Shown in pieces: positions 15,735 to 23,968 of a stretch of DNA of 39,108 bases (position 1 is its first letter; every line of letters begins with the position of its first letter). Below the pieces are notes generated by a model, which saw nothing but the letters and a program-made list of their open reading frames with translations, did not search any database and was not told the DNA's origin. Origin of the DNA: Streptomyces huasconensis (GTDB taxonomy: Bacteria; Actinomycetota; Actinomycetes; Streptomycetales; Streptomycetaceae); the NCBI GenBank assembly GCA_004010275.1, contig RBWT01000069.1, forward strand, positions 1-39,108. Direction: 5' to 3'. Both the position numbers and the translations under genes were made by a program.

Positions 15735-16325
15735 TTAACCGGCCGCGTCCGGACACCGGGCGCCGCCTCCCAGCGGCCACCGCCCGACCGTCTCGTGGCG
15801 GGGCCGCTCCCCCGGCACACCGCTCTTCGGCAGCGTGCTGCGTACGAGGATCAGCTCGTCGACCGTCCAGGGCGCACCGGCGAAGGCGGCGAGGGCGTCG
15901 GCGTACGGCCGCAGGTCGGTCCCGCCCCCGCCGCGGGCCAGCGTCAGGTGCGGGCGGTAGTGCCGGGGCTCGCCCCTCACGAGGCCCGCCTTGCGCGCCG
16001 CCGCCTCCGCCCGCCCGGCGAGGTGCCGCAGGGCGGCCACCTCTCCCGTGACGCCCGCCCACAGCACGCGGTCACCGAAGTGTCCGCCGCCGCTCAGGGC
16101 AAGGGTGAAGGGCGGGGTGCGCTGCGCGGCCCGCGCCAGGCGGGCGGTGAGCCCGGGCAGGGCCTCCGGTGGCACCTCGGCCATGAACGCGAGCGTGAAG
16201 TGCCAACTCTCGCGACCGCCCCAGCGCAGCGCCCCGGAGCCGTGCAGCCGACCCAACTCGGCGACGACCACCGCCAACTCCTCAACCACGACACCGGGCG
16301 GCCGCACCGCCGCGAAGAGTCTCAT
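15735..16325 (-). CDS. thpR: RNA 2',3'-cyclic phosphodiesterase (2'-5' RNA ligase family)
   Basis: A 196-residue 2H phosphoesterase. Both catalytic HxT motifs are present: His42-Phe-Thr44 in ESWHFTLAF and His126-Leu-Thr128 in YRPHLTLAR. The family hydrolyses 2',3'-cyclic phosphate ends of RNA and can join tRNA halves by a 2'-5' bond. The start at 16325 was chosen over the ATG at 16334 because GGGGAGG lies 8-9 nt before it and directly touches the other. LFAAVRPP is the usual N-terminus. Confidence 0.9.
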   Translation of the reverse strand: MRLFAAVRPPGVVVEELAVVVAELGRLHGSGALRWGGRESWHFTLAFMAEVPPEALPGLTARLARAAQRTPPFTLALSGGGHFGDRVLWAGVTGEVAALRHLAGRAEAAARKAGLVRGEPRHYRPHLTLARGGGGTDLRPYADALAAFAGAPWTVDELILVRSTLPKSGVPGERPRHETVGRWPLGGGARCPDAAG

Positions 16326-16379
16326 ACGGCACATCCTCCCCGGCCGTGGCGCACACGACCCGCCGAGCCCTCCGGGGAA

Positions 16380-16610
16380 GGCATCACGCCACCGCCAGCT
16401 ACTCGGCCACGGCGTCCAATCACGGAAGGCACCGGCCGGGAGCCCCGCGCAAGGCCATCCCGAGAGCCCCCGCCGAGCCCCCGCAGGCGGCATCACACCG
16501 CCACCGCCAGCACTTCAGCCCCGGCGCCCGCTCACGGAAAGCGCCAACCCGGAGCCCGCACAAGGCCACCCCAAGCCCCCCCCGCGCCCCCGCCGGAGGC
16601 GTCACGCTGC
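16380..16610. repeat. Degenerate tandem repeat with 109-bp period downstream of the MFS gene
   Basis: Copies begin at 16380 (GGCATCACGCCACCGCCAG), 16489 (GGCATCACACCGCCACCGCC) and 16598 (GGCGTCACGCTGCCGTTGCC), exactly 109 bp apart each time. Further in, both full copies share a CTACTCGGCC/CACTTCAGCC segment, a TCACGGAA core, GGAGCCC and CAAGGCCA. The third copy is partial and runs over the MFS stop codon (16602-16604). A CGCCGAGCCC segment before the first copy suggests another partial unit. No gene is seen in 16326-16601. Confidence 0.65.
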
Positions 16611-17945
16611 CGTTGCCATTTCCCTCTCCCTCGGCACGAACTGCACATGCCGGCGGCCCCGGCGCAGGTCCACCTTCAGGCGGAGGTCGGCCGCGCGGGC
16701 CAGCATGAGGCCCACGCCCGCCGCGGCGAGCGCGCAGACCAGGCCGCCGGCCGCCATGCTGATGCGGACGCCGTACGCGTCGGCGAGCCAGCCGAAGAGC
16801 GGGCCGCCGAGCGGGGTGCCGCCGGTGAAGACCATCATGAACAGCGACATCACGCGGCCCCGCATCTCCGGGTCCGTGGCCATCTGCACCGAGGAGTTCG
16901 CGGTGACGTTCACCGTCAGGCCGAGGATGCCGATGGGCACGATCAGCGCGACGAACATCCACAGGTCGGGGGCGAAGGCCGCCACGATCTGGAGCACGCC
17001 GAAGGCGATCGCCGCCCCGGCCAGCAGCCGCAGCCTGGAGGTGCCGCGGCGGGCCGCGAGCAGCGCCCCGGCCAGCGAACCGAGGGCCATCAGCGTGTTG
17101 AAGAGCCCGTACATTCCCACGCCGCCGTGGAAGACGTCGTCCGCGAAGGCGCTCAGCCAGATCGGGAAGTTGAACCCGAAGGTGCCGATGAAGCCGACGA
17201 GGACGATCGGCCAGATCAGCTCGGGGTGCCGCGAGACATACGTGAGCCCCTCCCGCAGCTGGCCCTTGCCGCGCGGCTTGCGCGGGGCGGGGTGCAGCTC
17301 GGAGGTCCGCATCAGCAGCAGGCCCGTGAGCGGCGCGAGAAAGGACAGGCCGTTGGCGAGGAACGCCCAGCCGGGCCCGACGGCCGCGGTCAGCGCGCTC
17401 GCCACGGCCGGGCCGACGAGCCGGGCGGACTGGAAGTTCGCCGAGTTCAGCGAGACGGCGTTGCGGACCTGGTCCGGTCCCACCATCTCGGAGACGAAGG
17501 ACTGCCGGGTCGGGTTGTCGACGACGGTGACGAGGCCGGTGAAGAAGGCCGCGAGGTAGACGTGCCAGACCTGCACGTGCCCGCTGAGCGTGAGCGCGGC
17601 GAGGAAGAGCCCGCTGATGCTCATCGCGCCCTGGGTGCAGAAGAGCAGGCTCCGCTTGGCGAAGCGGTCGGCGATCACACCGCCGTAGAGGCCGAAGAGC
17701 AGCATCGGCAGGAACTGCATGGCCGTGGTGATGCCGACGGCCGCCGAGGACCCGGTGAGGCTGAGGACCAGCCAGTCCTGGGTGATACGGGCCATCCAGG
17801 TACCGGTGTTGGAGACGACGGCCCCGGTCGCGAAGAGCCGGTAGTTACGGATCTTCAGCGAGCTGAACATCGAGGACTTGCGGGCGGACGGCTTGTCGAG
17901 GGTGGTTGGTGCGGGGGCGGAGTCTGCTCCGGGTCCCGTACTCAA
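16602..17945 (-). CDS. MFS exporter (EntS/MFS_3-like)
   Basis: A 447-residue major facilitator with about 12 transmembrane helices. After a Pro/Ala/Ser-rich cytosolic N-terminus, RNYRLFATGAVVSNTGTWM starts the first helix; GGVIADRFAKRSLL is the loop 2-3 motif, and VVDNPTRQSFVSEMVG, NSANFQSARLVGPAVA and DPEMRGRVMSLFMM are typical of EntS-like exporters. The start is TTG 17945, 7 nt after an AGGAGG site; the open frame upstream is a low-complexity array. It lies downstream of a MarR gene on the same strand, so drug export under MarR control is likely. Confidence 0.88.
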   Translation of the reverse strand: MSTGPGADSAPAPTTLDKPSARKSSMFSSLKIRNYRLFATGAVVSNTGTWMARITQDWLVLSLTGSSAAVGITTAMQFLPMLLFGLYGGVIADRFAKRSLLFCTQGAMSISGLFLAALTLSGHVQVWHVYLAAFFTGLVTVVDNPTRQSFVSEMVGPDQVRNAVSLNSANFQSARLVGPAVASALTAAVGPGWAFLANGLSFLAPLTGLLLMRTSELHPAPRKPRGKGQLREGLTYVSRHPELIWPIVLVGFIGTFGFNFPIWLSAFADDVFHGGVGMYGLFNTLMALGSLAGALLAARRGTSRLRLLAGAAIAFGVLQIVAAFAPDLWMFVALIVPIGILGLTVNVTANSSVQMATDPEMRGRVMSLFMMVFTGGTPLGGPLFGWLADAYGVRISMAAGGLVCALAAAGVGLMLARAADLRLKVDLRRGRRHVQFVPREREMATAA

Positions 17946-18117
17946 AGGTGCGCCTCCTTTGGCGTACGAAGGGTCAGGCTTGTCGGTCACATCCGTCGCA
18001 TCGGTCACGTCAGCCACATCGGACGCGTCGGACGTGCCCCACGTGTCTCATGTGCCGTACGAGGATCAGTCGTACGAGGATCAACCGTCACCCGCTCGGC
18101 GGCGGCCAAACCCGCGG
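17946..18117 (-). repeat. Short-repeat region between marR and the MFS gene
   Basis: The 172-bp gap holds two kinds of repeat. GTACGAGGATCA occurs at 18057-18068 and 18072-18083, a 15-bp period. Around 17985-18040 there is a loose array of GACGTCGG/CACATCGG-like units, which reads on the minus strand as repeats of Asp-Val-Thr-Asp/Ala type. It might hold a second MarR site or simply be low-complexity leader. Confidence 0.4.
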
Positions 18118-18555
18118 TCACAAATGCGCGAGCTTCTCCAGGACGGGCGCGGCGGCCCGCAGGCGCGCCCACTCGTCGTCGTCGAGGTGCTCGACCAGAC
18201 CGGCCAGCCAGGCGTTCCGCTTGCGGCGGCTCTCTTCGAGCATCGCCTCGGCGGTCTCCGTCTGGGTGACCACCTTCTGGCGGCGGTCCTCGGGGTGCGG
18301 CTCCAGCCGGACCAGCCCCTTGGCCTCCAGCAGGGCGACGATGCGGGTCATCGACGGCGGCTGCACATGCTCCTTGCGGGCGAGTTCGCCCGGAGTGGCG
18401 CTGCCGCAGCGGGCAAGGGTGCCGAGCACCGACATCTCAGTCGGGCTCAGCGACTCGTCGACACGCTGGTGCTTGAGTCGACGGGACAGGCGCATCACGG
18501 CGGAGCGCAGGGCGTTCACGGCGACGGCGTCGTCACCATGGGAGAGGTCCGGCAT
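18118..18555 (-). CDS. MarR-family regulator of the MFS exporter
   Basis: A 145-residue MarR protein. The winged helix is clear: LSPTEMSVLGTLARCG, TPGELARKEHVQPPSMTRIVALLEAKGLV, and the wing LEPHPEDRRQKVVTQTETAEAM. Flanking helices supply the dimer interface. It is encoded immediately upstream of an MFS exporter gene on the same strand, the common repressor-pump arrangement. Its promoter carries a dyad overlapping the -10 box. The ATG at 18555 is leaderless by the spacing rule seen elsewhere. Confidence 0.9.
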   Translation of the reverse strand: MPDLSHGDDAVAVNALRSAVMRLSRRLKHQRVDESLSPTEMSVLGTLARCGSATPGELARKEHVQPPSMTRIVALLEAKGLVRLEPHPEDRRQKVVTQTETAEAMLEESRRKRNAWLAGLVEHLDDDEWARLRAAAPVLEKLAHL

Positions 18556-18562
18556 GTTCGTT

Positions 18563-18577
18563 AGAGTAACTCATTAC
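18563..18577 (-). promoter_or_regulatory. Leaderless marR promoter with overlapping dyad operator
   Basis: On the minus strand TACTCT (18563-18568) stands 7 nt before the ATG at 18555. The dyad GTAA-N4-TTAC (18566-18577) overlaps this -10 box. TTAG and CTAA at 18561-18564 and about 18582-18585 extend the symmetry. Autorepression is the simplest reading. Confidence 0.6.
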
Positions 18578-18656
18578 CCTCGCTAAGGACCACTCGTTTC
18601 CCCGAACCACTCCGCCGAACCCGTTCACCACCCGTACGAGTGAGCCGACCACGCAC

Positions 18657-18694
18657 GAGAGGCGTCCCCCGGTCGTGTCCGGGGGACGCCTCTC
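18657..18694 (-). terminator. Perfect 16-bp stem terminator after the NCS2 permease gene
   Basis: GAGAGGCGTCCCCCGG (18657-18672) and CCGGGGGACGCCTCTC (18679-18694) pair perfectly around the 6-nt loop TCGTGT. The hairpin begins 24 nt after the stop of the permease gene at 18718. It is the strongest terminator in the window. It has no T run, as is usual in actinomycetes, and may work for both strands. Confidence 0.88.
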
Positions 18695-18717
18695 TCCGCT
18701 TTCCTGGCCCCGTGGGC

Positions 18718-20166
18718 CTACGTCAGGTTCAGCGCCGGCATCAGGTAGTAGAAGGCGAAGACCGCCGACACCACGTACATCGCGGCTGGCACCTCGCGCC
18801 CCCGCCCGGCGGCGAGCCGCAGCACGCTGAACGTGATGAAGCCCATGCCGATGCCGTTCGTGATCGAGTACGTGAACGGCATCATCAGCATCGTCACGAA
18901 CGCCGGGATGGCGATCGTCGGGTCGCTCCAGTCGATCTGCCGGATCGAGCCGGACAGGATCAGGAAGCCCACCGCGAGCAGCGCGGGCGTGGCCGCCTGG
19001 GACGGGACCATCGTGGCGACCGGCGTGAGGAACAGCGCGACGGCGAAGAGGCCGCCGGTGACGACGTTCGCGAGGCCGGTCCGCGCGCCCTCGCCGACGC
19101 CCGCCGTGGACTCCACGAAGCAGGTGGTGGCGGAGGCGGAGGAGGCGCCGCCCGCGGCGACCGCGATGCCGTCGACGAAGAGCACCTTGTTGATGCCGGG
19201 CATGTTGCCCTTCTCGTCGGTCAGCTCGGCCTCGTCGCTGATGCCCATGATCGTGCCCATGGCGTCGAAGAAGGTCGAGAGCAGCACGGTGAAGACGAAC
19301 AGGACGCCGGTCAGGACGCCGACCTTCTCGAAGCCGCCGAAGAGGCTGATGTCGCCGACGAGCCCGAAGTCCGGTGTCGAGACGGGGTTGCCCGGCCACT
19401 TCGGGGTGGTCAGGCCCCAGGACGGCACCGTGGCGACGGCGTTGATGACCACCGCGACGAGGGTCATCACGACGATGCTGATCAGGATGGCGCCCGGCAC
19501 CTTGCGCACGATCAGCGCCAGGGTGAGCAGCACGCCGAGCACGAAGACCAGGACCGGCCAGCCGTCGAGGTGGCCGTCGCCGCCGAGCTGGAGCGGCACG
19601 GTGGTGTGGGCGGCGTCCGGCATGCGCGAGACGAAGCCGGAGTCGACGAGGCCGATCAGCATGATGAACAGGCCGATGCCGATCGCGATGCCCTTGCGCA
19701 GGCCGAGCGGCACGGCGCTCATCACCCGCTCCCGCAGCCCGGTCGCGACGAGGAGCATCACGACGAAGCCCGCGAGGACGACCATGCCCATGGCGTCGGG
19801 CCACGACATGCGCGGCGCGAGCTGGAGGGCGACGACGGTGTTCACGCCGAGCCCCGCGGCGAGCGCGATCGGGACGTTGCCGATGACGCCCATCAGGAGC
19901 GTGGTGAAGGCGGCGGTGAGCACGGTCGCGGTGACCAGCTGCTTGTTGTCGAGCTGGTGCCCGTACATGTCCTTCGCGCTGCCCAGGATGATCGGGTTCA
20001 GCACGATGATGTAGGCCATCGCGAAGAAGGTGGCGAAGCCGCCGCGGACTTCCCTGGCCAGGGTGGAACCGCGCTCAGTGATCTTGAAGTAGCCGTCGAG
20101 GCCGCTCCGCGGGGGCTTCGGGGGCTCTTTACCGGCGTCGACCGGGGCACTGGCCGAGGGGGACAT
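18718..20166 (-). CDS. NCS2-family purine (adenine/guanine/hypoxanthine) permease, AzgA-like
   Basis: A 482-residue membrane transporter with about 13 hydrophobic helices. The family signatures are strong: GFATFFAMAYIIVLNPIILG, GNVPIALAAGLGVNT, VPLGLRKGIAIGIGLFIM, STFFDAMGTIMGISDEA, SASATTCFVESTAGVGEGAR and TFSVLRLAAGR. The AzgA/GhxP branch imports adenine, guanine or hypoxanthine with protons. The ATG at 20166 was chosen because GAGG precedes it and the upstream frame reads through the promoter repeats. It is followed by a perfect terminator, so it is monocistronic. Confidence 0.92.
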   Translation of the reverse strand: MSPSASAPVDAGKEPPKPPRSGLDGYFKITERGSTLAREVRGGFATFFAMAYIIVLNPIILGSAKDMYGHQLDNKQLVTATVLTAAFTTLLMGVIGNVPIALAAGLGVNTVVALQLAPRMSWPDAMGMVVLAGFVVMLLVATGLRERVMSAVPLGLRKGIAIGIGLFIMLIGLVDSGFVSRMPDAAHTTVPLQLGGDGHLDGWPVLVFVLGVLLTLALIVRKVPGAILISIVVMTLVAVVINAVATVPSWGLTTPKWPGNPVSTPDFGLVGDISLFGGFEKVGVLTGVLFVFTVLLSTFFDAMGTIMGISDEAELTDEKGNMPGINKVLFVDGIAVAAGGASSASATTCFVESTAGVGEGARTGLANVVTGGLFAVALFLTPVATMVPSQAATPALLAVGFLILSGSIRQIDWSDPTIAIPAFVTMLMMPFTYSITNGIGMGFITFSVLRLAAGRGREVPAAMYVVSAVFAFYYLMPALNLT

Positions 20167-20186
20167 GGAAAACCTCGTGACTTGTA

Positions 20187-20235
20187 TATTCATACGAAAA
20201 CAACCGGCCATTCATAAGCCGTTTCAGTATGAATA
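20187..20235. promoter_or_regulatory. ATTCATA repeats upstream of the purine permease gene
   Basis: TATTCATAC (20187-20195) and GTATGAATA (20227-20235) are perfect 9-bp inverted arms. A third half-site, ATTCATA, lies at 20210-20216, and a GAAAAC/GTTTC match extends the symmetry inward. The segment is conspicuously A/T-rich for this genome and lies 21-69 bp before the permease start. It probably binds a regulator of purine uptake. Confidence 0.6.
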
Positions 20236-20311
20236 CATGAGGGGGAAATCGCTATCTCCGCGCGTAGACCCAGGCCGCGCAAGGGGTGGCACCCGGGCTG
20301 ACCCCGCCTCG

Positions 20312-20317
20312 TAAGCT
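20312..20317 (+). promoter_or_regulatory. -10 box of a leaderless promoter for the DUF2530 gene
   Basis: TAAGCT lies 6 nt before the ATG at 20324, with GTCTGC between and no ribosome site. Confidence 0.58.
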
Positions 20318-20323
20318 GTCTGC

Positions 20324-20581
20324 ATGGAGAAGTGGACCCCCAAGCACGAGGCGCCGGAGCCCCTGGAGGGCCCCGTGGTCGCCACCATCACCGGCGGCAC
20401 GATCCTCTGGTTCGCCCTCTTCCTCGTCCAGCTCCCCTTCTACGGCTGGTTCGACGACCGCGACGCGACCTGGTGGGTGTGGACCTGCCTGGCCGGCGGC
20501 GGCCTCGGCCTCATCGGCATCTGGTACGTACGGGTGCGCGACGCCGCGATCAAGAGGTCGAAAGTCACCCGCTCCGAATGA
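20324..20581 (+). CDS. DUF2530 small membrane protein
   Basis: An 85-residue protein with two predicted transmembrane helices: ATITGGTILWFALFLVQL and, after the short FYGWFDDRDATWW loop, WVWTCLAGGGLGLIGIWYV. A basic C-terminal tail follows. Length and pattern match DUF2530 proteins of actinomycetes, whose function is unknown. It lies between the purine permease (divergent) and the P-type ATPase (same strand, 105 bp downstream with its own promoter). Confidence 0.8.
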   Translation: MEKWTPKHEAPEPLEGPVVATITGGTILWFALFLVQLPFYGWFDDRDATWWVWTCLAGGGLGLIGIWYVRVRDAAIKRSKVTRSE

Positions 20582-20673
20582 CCCGTACGACCACGGGACC
20601 GGACGGGGCCGGACGCCTCATACCGTGGTCGGATCTTCGGGGCATTCGAGGGGTGAAGCCCCATCACCGCCCT

Positions 20674-20679
20674 TACCGT
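20674..20679 (+). promoter_or_regulatory. -10 box of a leaderless promoter for the P-type ATPase gene
   Basis: TACCGT lies 7 nt before the ATG at 20687 and no Shine-Dalgarno is seen. Confidence 0.5.
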
Positions 20680-20686
20680 CGAATGC

Positions 20687-23089
20687 ATGACGCATATCGA
20701 CGCGGGCGCCGAACTCGACCCGGCCCACCCGGTGCCGCCCCCGGCGGGGCGGCCCAGGGGCCTCAGCTCCGCCGAGGTCGCCGAGCGGGTGGCCCGCGGC
20801 GAGGTCAACGACGTACCGGTACGCAGCTCCCGTTCCCTCGGCGAGATCATCCGGGGCAACGTCTTCACCCGCTTCAACGCCATCATCGGCGTCCTCTGGG
20901 TGATCATGCTCTTCGTGGCGCCGATCCAGGACAGCCTCTTCGGCTTCGTGATCGTCGCCAACACCGGCATCGGCATCATCCAGGAGTGGCGCGCCAAGAA
21001 GACGCTCGACTCCCTGGCCCTCATCGGCGAGGCCAAGCCGACCGTGCGGCGCGACGGCCGGGCCGCCGAGATCTCCACCTCCGAGATCGTCCTCGGCGAT
21101 CTGGTGGAGCTGGGCCCCGGCGACAAGATCCCGGTCGACGGCGAGGCCGTGGAGACCGACAGCCTGGAGATCGACGAGTCGCTGCTGACCGGTGAGGCCG
21201 ACCCCGTCGTCAAGAAGCCGGGCGACCGGATGATGTCGGGTTCGTTCGTCGTCGCGGGCGGCGGCTCCTTCACCGCCACCAAGGTCGGCCGCGAGGCGTA
21301 CGCCGCGCAGCTCGCCGAGGAGGCCTCCCGCTTCACGCTCGTCCACTCCGAGCTGCGCTCCGGCATCTCCACGATCCTCAAGTACGTGACGTGGCTGATG
21401 GTGCCGACCTCCATCGGCCTGGTCATCTCCCAGCTCGTCGTCAAGGACGACGACTTCAAGGAGTCCATCGCCTACACCGTGGGCGGGATCGTCCCCATGA
21501 TCCCGGAGGGGCTGGTGCTCCTCACCTCCGTCGCCTTCGCGATCGGCGTCATCCGGCTCGGCCGCCAGCAGTGCCTCGTCCAGGAACTCCCGGCGATCGA
21601 GGGCCTGGCCCGCGTCGACACGGTCTGCCTGGACAAGACCGGCACCCTCACCGAGGGCGGCATGGACGTCACCGACCTGCGCACCCTCAACGGCGCCGAC
21701 GAGGCGTACGTACGCAAGGTCCTCGGCGCCCTCGGCGAGTCCGACCCGCGGCCGAACGCCTCGCTCCAGGCGATCATCGACACCTACCCGGACAGCGAGG
21801 AGTGGCGCTGCACTCAGTCGCTGCCCTTCTCCTCGGCCCGCAAGTACAGCGGCGCCTCCTTCAGCGAGGGCGACGGCACCACGTCCGCCTGGCTGCTCGG
21901 CGCGCCCGACGTGCTGCTGCCCGACGGCGACCCGTCCCTCGCCGAGATCGAGGAGCTCAACCAGCAGGGCCTGCGGGTCCTGCTGCTGGCCCGGGTGAGC
22001 GGCGACCTCGACGCCCCCGACGTGGCCGACGGGGCGCGGGCGACCGCCCTGGTCGTCCTGGAACAGCGGCTGCGCCCCGACGCCGCCGACACCCTGCGCT
22101 ACTTCGAGGAGCAGGACGTCGCCGCCAAGGTCATCTCCGGCGACAACGCGGTCTCGGTGGGCGCGGTGGCGGGCAAGCTCGGGCTGCCCGGCGCCGGGAA
22201 CACCGTCGACGCGCGGCGGCTGCCCGCCGAGCCGGAGGAGATGGGACAGGCGCTCGACGACCACTCCGTCTTCGGCCGGGTCACCCCGCAGCAGAAGCGC
22301 GACATGGTGGGCGCCCTCCAGTCACGCGGCCACACGGTCGCGATGACCGGCGACGGCGTGAACGACGTACTGGCCCTGAAGGACGCCGACATCGGGGTCT
22401 CCATGGGCTCGGGCTCGGAGGCCACGCGGGCGGTCGCGCAGATCGTGCTGCTCAACAACAGCTTCGCGACGCTGCCCTCGGTGGTCGCGGAGGGCCGCCG
22501 CGTCATCGGCAACATCACGCGCGTCGCCACGCTGTTCCTGGTGAAGACCGTCTACTCGGTGATCCTCGCGCTGCTCGTGGTCTGCTCGCAGGTCGAGTAC
22601 CTCTTCCTGCCCCGGCACCTGACGCTGCTGTCCACGCTGACCATCGGCGTCCCGGCCTTCTTCCTGGCCCTCGCCCCCAACAAGGAGCGGGCGCAGCCGC
22701 ACTTCGTGCGCAGGGTGATGCGGTACGCGATCCCGGGCGGCGTCATCGCGGGCGGCGCGACCTTCGCGACGTATCTGCTGGCCCGGCACCACTACGCGGG
22801 CGCGGGCGCGCGGGAAGCCGAGACCAGCGCGGCGACCCTGGCGCTGTTCCTGATCGCCATGTGGGTGCTCGCCATCATCGCCCGCCCCTACACGTGGTGG
22901 CGGATCGGCCTGATCGGCGCGATGGGTCTCGGCTTCCTGCTCGTGCTGACCGTGCCCTGGCTCCAGGACTTCTTCCAGCTGAAGCTGGTGGGCACGACGA
23001 TGCCGTGGGCGGCGGTCGCGATCGCGGCGGTGGCCTCGCTGGCCATCGAGGTCATCTACCGCTGGGTGGACCGCCGCGTCCCGGCATAG
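20687..23089 (+). CDS. P-type cation ATPase, CtpE-like (probable calcium transport)
   Basis: An 800-residue P-type ATPase. It has the actuator motif DESLLTGE (residues 163-170), the ion-site helix IPEGLVLLTS (272-281), the phosphorylation site D316-KTGTLT and the hinge TGDGVNDVLALKDADIG. The C-terminal third holds about six hydrophobic helices. There is no N-terminal heavy-metal domain and no CPC motif. The stretch from VPMIPEGLVLLTS through LGRQQCLVQELPAIEGLARVD closely resembles mycobacterial CtpE, which takes up calcium, so a calcium role is the best guess. The motif is PEGL without the following Pro of SERCA-type pumps. Confidence 0.9.
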   Translation: MTHIDAGAELDPAHPVPPPAGRPRGLSSAEVAERVARGEVNDVPVRSSRSLGEIIRGNVFTRFNAIIGVLWVIMLFVAPIQDSLFGFVIVANTGIGIIQEWRAKKTLDSLALIGEAKPTVRRDGRAAEISTSEIVLGDLVELGPGDKIPVDGEAVETDSLEIDESLLTGEADPVVKKPGDRMMSGSFVVAGGGSFTATKVGREAYAAQLAEEASRFTLVHSELRSGISTILKYVTWLMVPTSIGLVISQLVVKDDDFKESIAYTVGGIVPMIPEGLVLLTSVAFAIGVIRLGRQQCLVQELPAIEGLARVDTVCLDKTGTLTEGGMDVTDLRTLNGADEAYVRKVLGALGESDPRPNASLQAIIDTYPDSEEWRCTQSLPFSSARKYSGASFSEGDGTTSAWLLGAPDVLLPDGDPSLAEIEELNQQGLRVLLLARVSGDLDAPDVADGARATALVVLEQRLRPDAADTLRYFEEQDVAAKVISGDNAVSVGAVAGKLGLPGAGNTVDARRLPAEPEEMGQALDDHSVFGRVTPQQKRDMVGALQSRGHTVAMTGDGVNDVLALKDADIGVSMGSGSEATRAVAQIVLLNNSFATLPSVVAEGRRVIGNITRVATLFLVKTVYSVILALLVVCSQVEYLFLPRHLTLLSTLTIGVPAFFLALAPNKERAQPHFVRRVMRYAIPGGVIAGGATFATYLLARHHYAGAGAREAETSAATLALFLIAMWVLAIIARPYTWWRIGLIGAMGLGFLLVLTVPWLQDFFQLKLVGTTMPWAAVAIAAVASLAIEVIYRWVDRRVPA

Positions 23090-23103
23090 GCGCTGCCGGC
23101 GTA

Positions 23104-23946
23104 CTAGCGCACGTCGATGAAGTCGCTGACCGACGTCACGGACGGGGTGGTGGAGGTGCCGGCGAAGGAGTAGCGGAAGTAGCCGTCGGCGGAGGCCGTG
23201 ACGGTGGTCTTCAGCGCGCCCTTGGAGCCGGACTTCACCGTCTTGACGGTGGTGTAGCCGCTGGCGCCCTTCTTCTTGAACTGGAGCTTGACGGACTGGC
23301 CGGTGTAGCCCGCGTACTTCGCGGTGTCCCAGTTGGCGCGGGTCAGGGCGCCGGTGACCGTGATGGTCCTGCCCTTCTTGACCGGCTCCGGGGAGGCGTT
23401 GGTGGTCAGCTTGGCGGCCCGCTTCACCGAGACGTTGCTCGCGTAGGTGTCCCGGATGATGTAGTCGCCGTCCTTGGCCTGGGCGCCCGCCAGGACCTTC
23501 CACTTGCCGGCGAGGATGTTGCCGTAGATGTTCACCTTCGGGTCGGCGACAACCTTGATGGTGCAGGTGCCCGTGGTGGCGTTGACGGCCTTGCAGTCGG
23601 CCGCCTCGTCCTCGCCCGGGACCATGGCCCCGTCGATCTCTTCCTCGGTGAACTTCGAGCCGTGCCACAGGAGCGCGGCGCCGTCGTTGATGCCGCTCGG
23701 GTCCGTGGCGGTGACGGTGATGGTGACCGTCTTCTTGGCGGAGGTGCCGACCACGATGTCCTTGCCGCCGTTGACGGTGACCTTCGTGATCTTGGTGTCG
23801 CCCACGGTCTCGTCCCCCGGGCCGTTCTGGGAGAAGGTGGTGAGGTTCGGGACCTTCGGGGCGTCGGTGGCCTGGGCGGCCGGAACAGCCAGTGCGGACA
23901 GGGCCAGGGTGCCGGTCAGTACGGCCACGGTGGCACGAATGCGCAT
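23104..23946 (-). CDS. Secreted protein of unknown function with Ig-like beta domains
   Basis: A 280-residue exported protein with a Sec signal peptide (MRIRATVAVLTGTLALSALA, cleavage near AQA-TD). The mature part is rich in Thr, Val and Lys. It has a Cys pair in the middle (AADCKAVNATTGTCTIKV) that may form a disulfide. A C-terminal domain of strand repeats (GRTITVTGALTRANW, QSVKLQFKKKGASGYTTV, GYFRYSFAG) resembles bacterial Ig-like surface repeats. The ATG at 23946 follows GGGGAAACGC. It is convergent with the P-type ATPase gene, 14 bp away. No enzyme motif is seen. Confidence 0.82.
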   Translation of the reverse strand: MRIRATVAVLTGTLALSALAVPAAQATDAPKVPNLTTFSQNGPGDETVGDTKITKVTVNGGKDIVVGTSAKKTVTITVTATDPSGINDGAALLWHGSKFTEEEIDGAMVPGEDEAADCKAVNATTGTCTIKVVADPKVNIYGNILAGKWKVLAGAQAKDGDYIIRDTYASNVSVKRAAKLTTNASPEPVKKGRTITVTGALTRANWDTAKYAGYTGQSVKLQFKKKGASGYTTVKTVKSGSKGALKTTVTASADGYFRYSFAGTSTTPSVTSVSDFIDVR

Positions 23947-23968
23947 GCGTTTCCCCAAGTGGAGAAGG

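Noticed and set aside
15841..18069. CGTACGAGGATCAG shared between thpR (15841) and the marR-MFS gap (18056)
   Set aside because: A 14-mer match inside a coding region is expected by chance in biased sequence; no further symmetry.
15696..18269. 857-codon plus-strand open frame over thpR and the MFS gene
   Set aside because: Low-complexity antisense of genuine genes; no domain, no ribosome site.
18563..18577. Read as a ribosome-binding or terminator element
   Set aside because: Its position over the -10 hexamer and symmetry fit an operator better.
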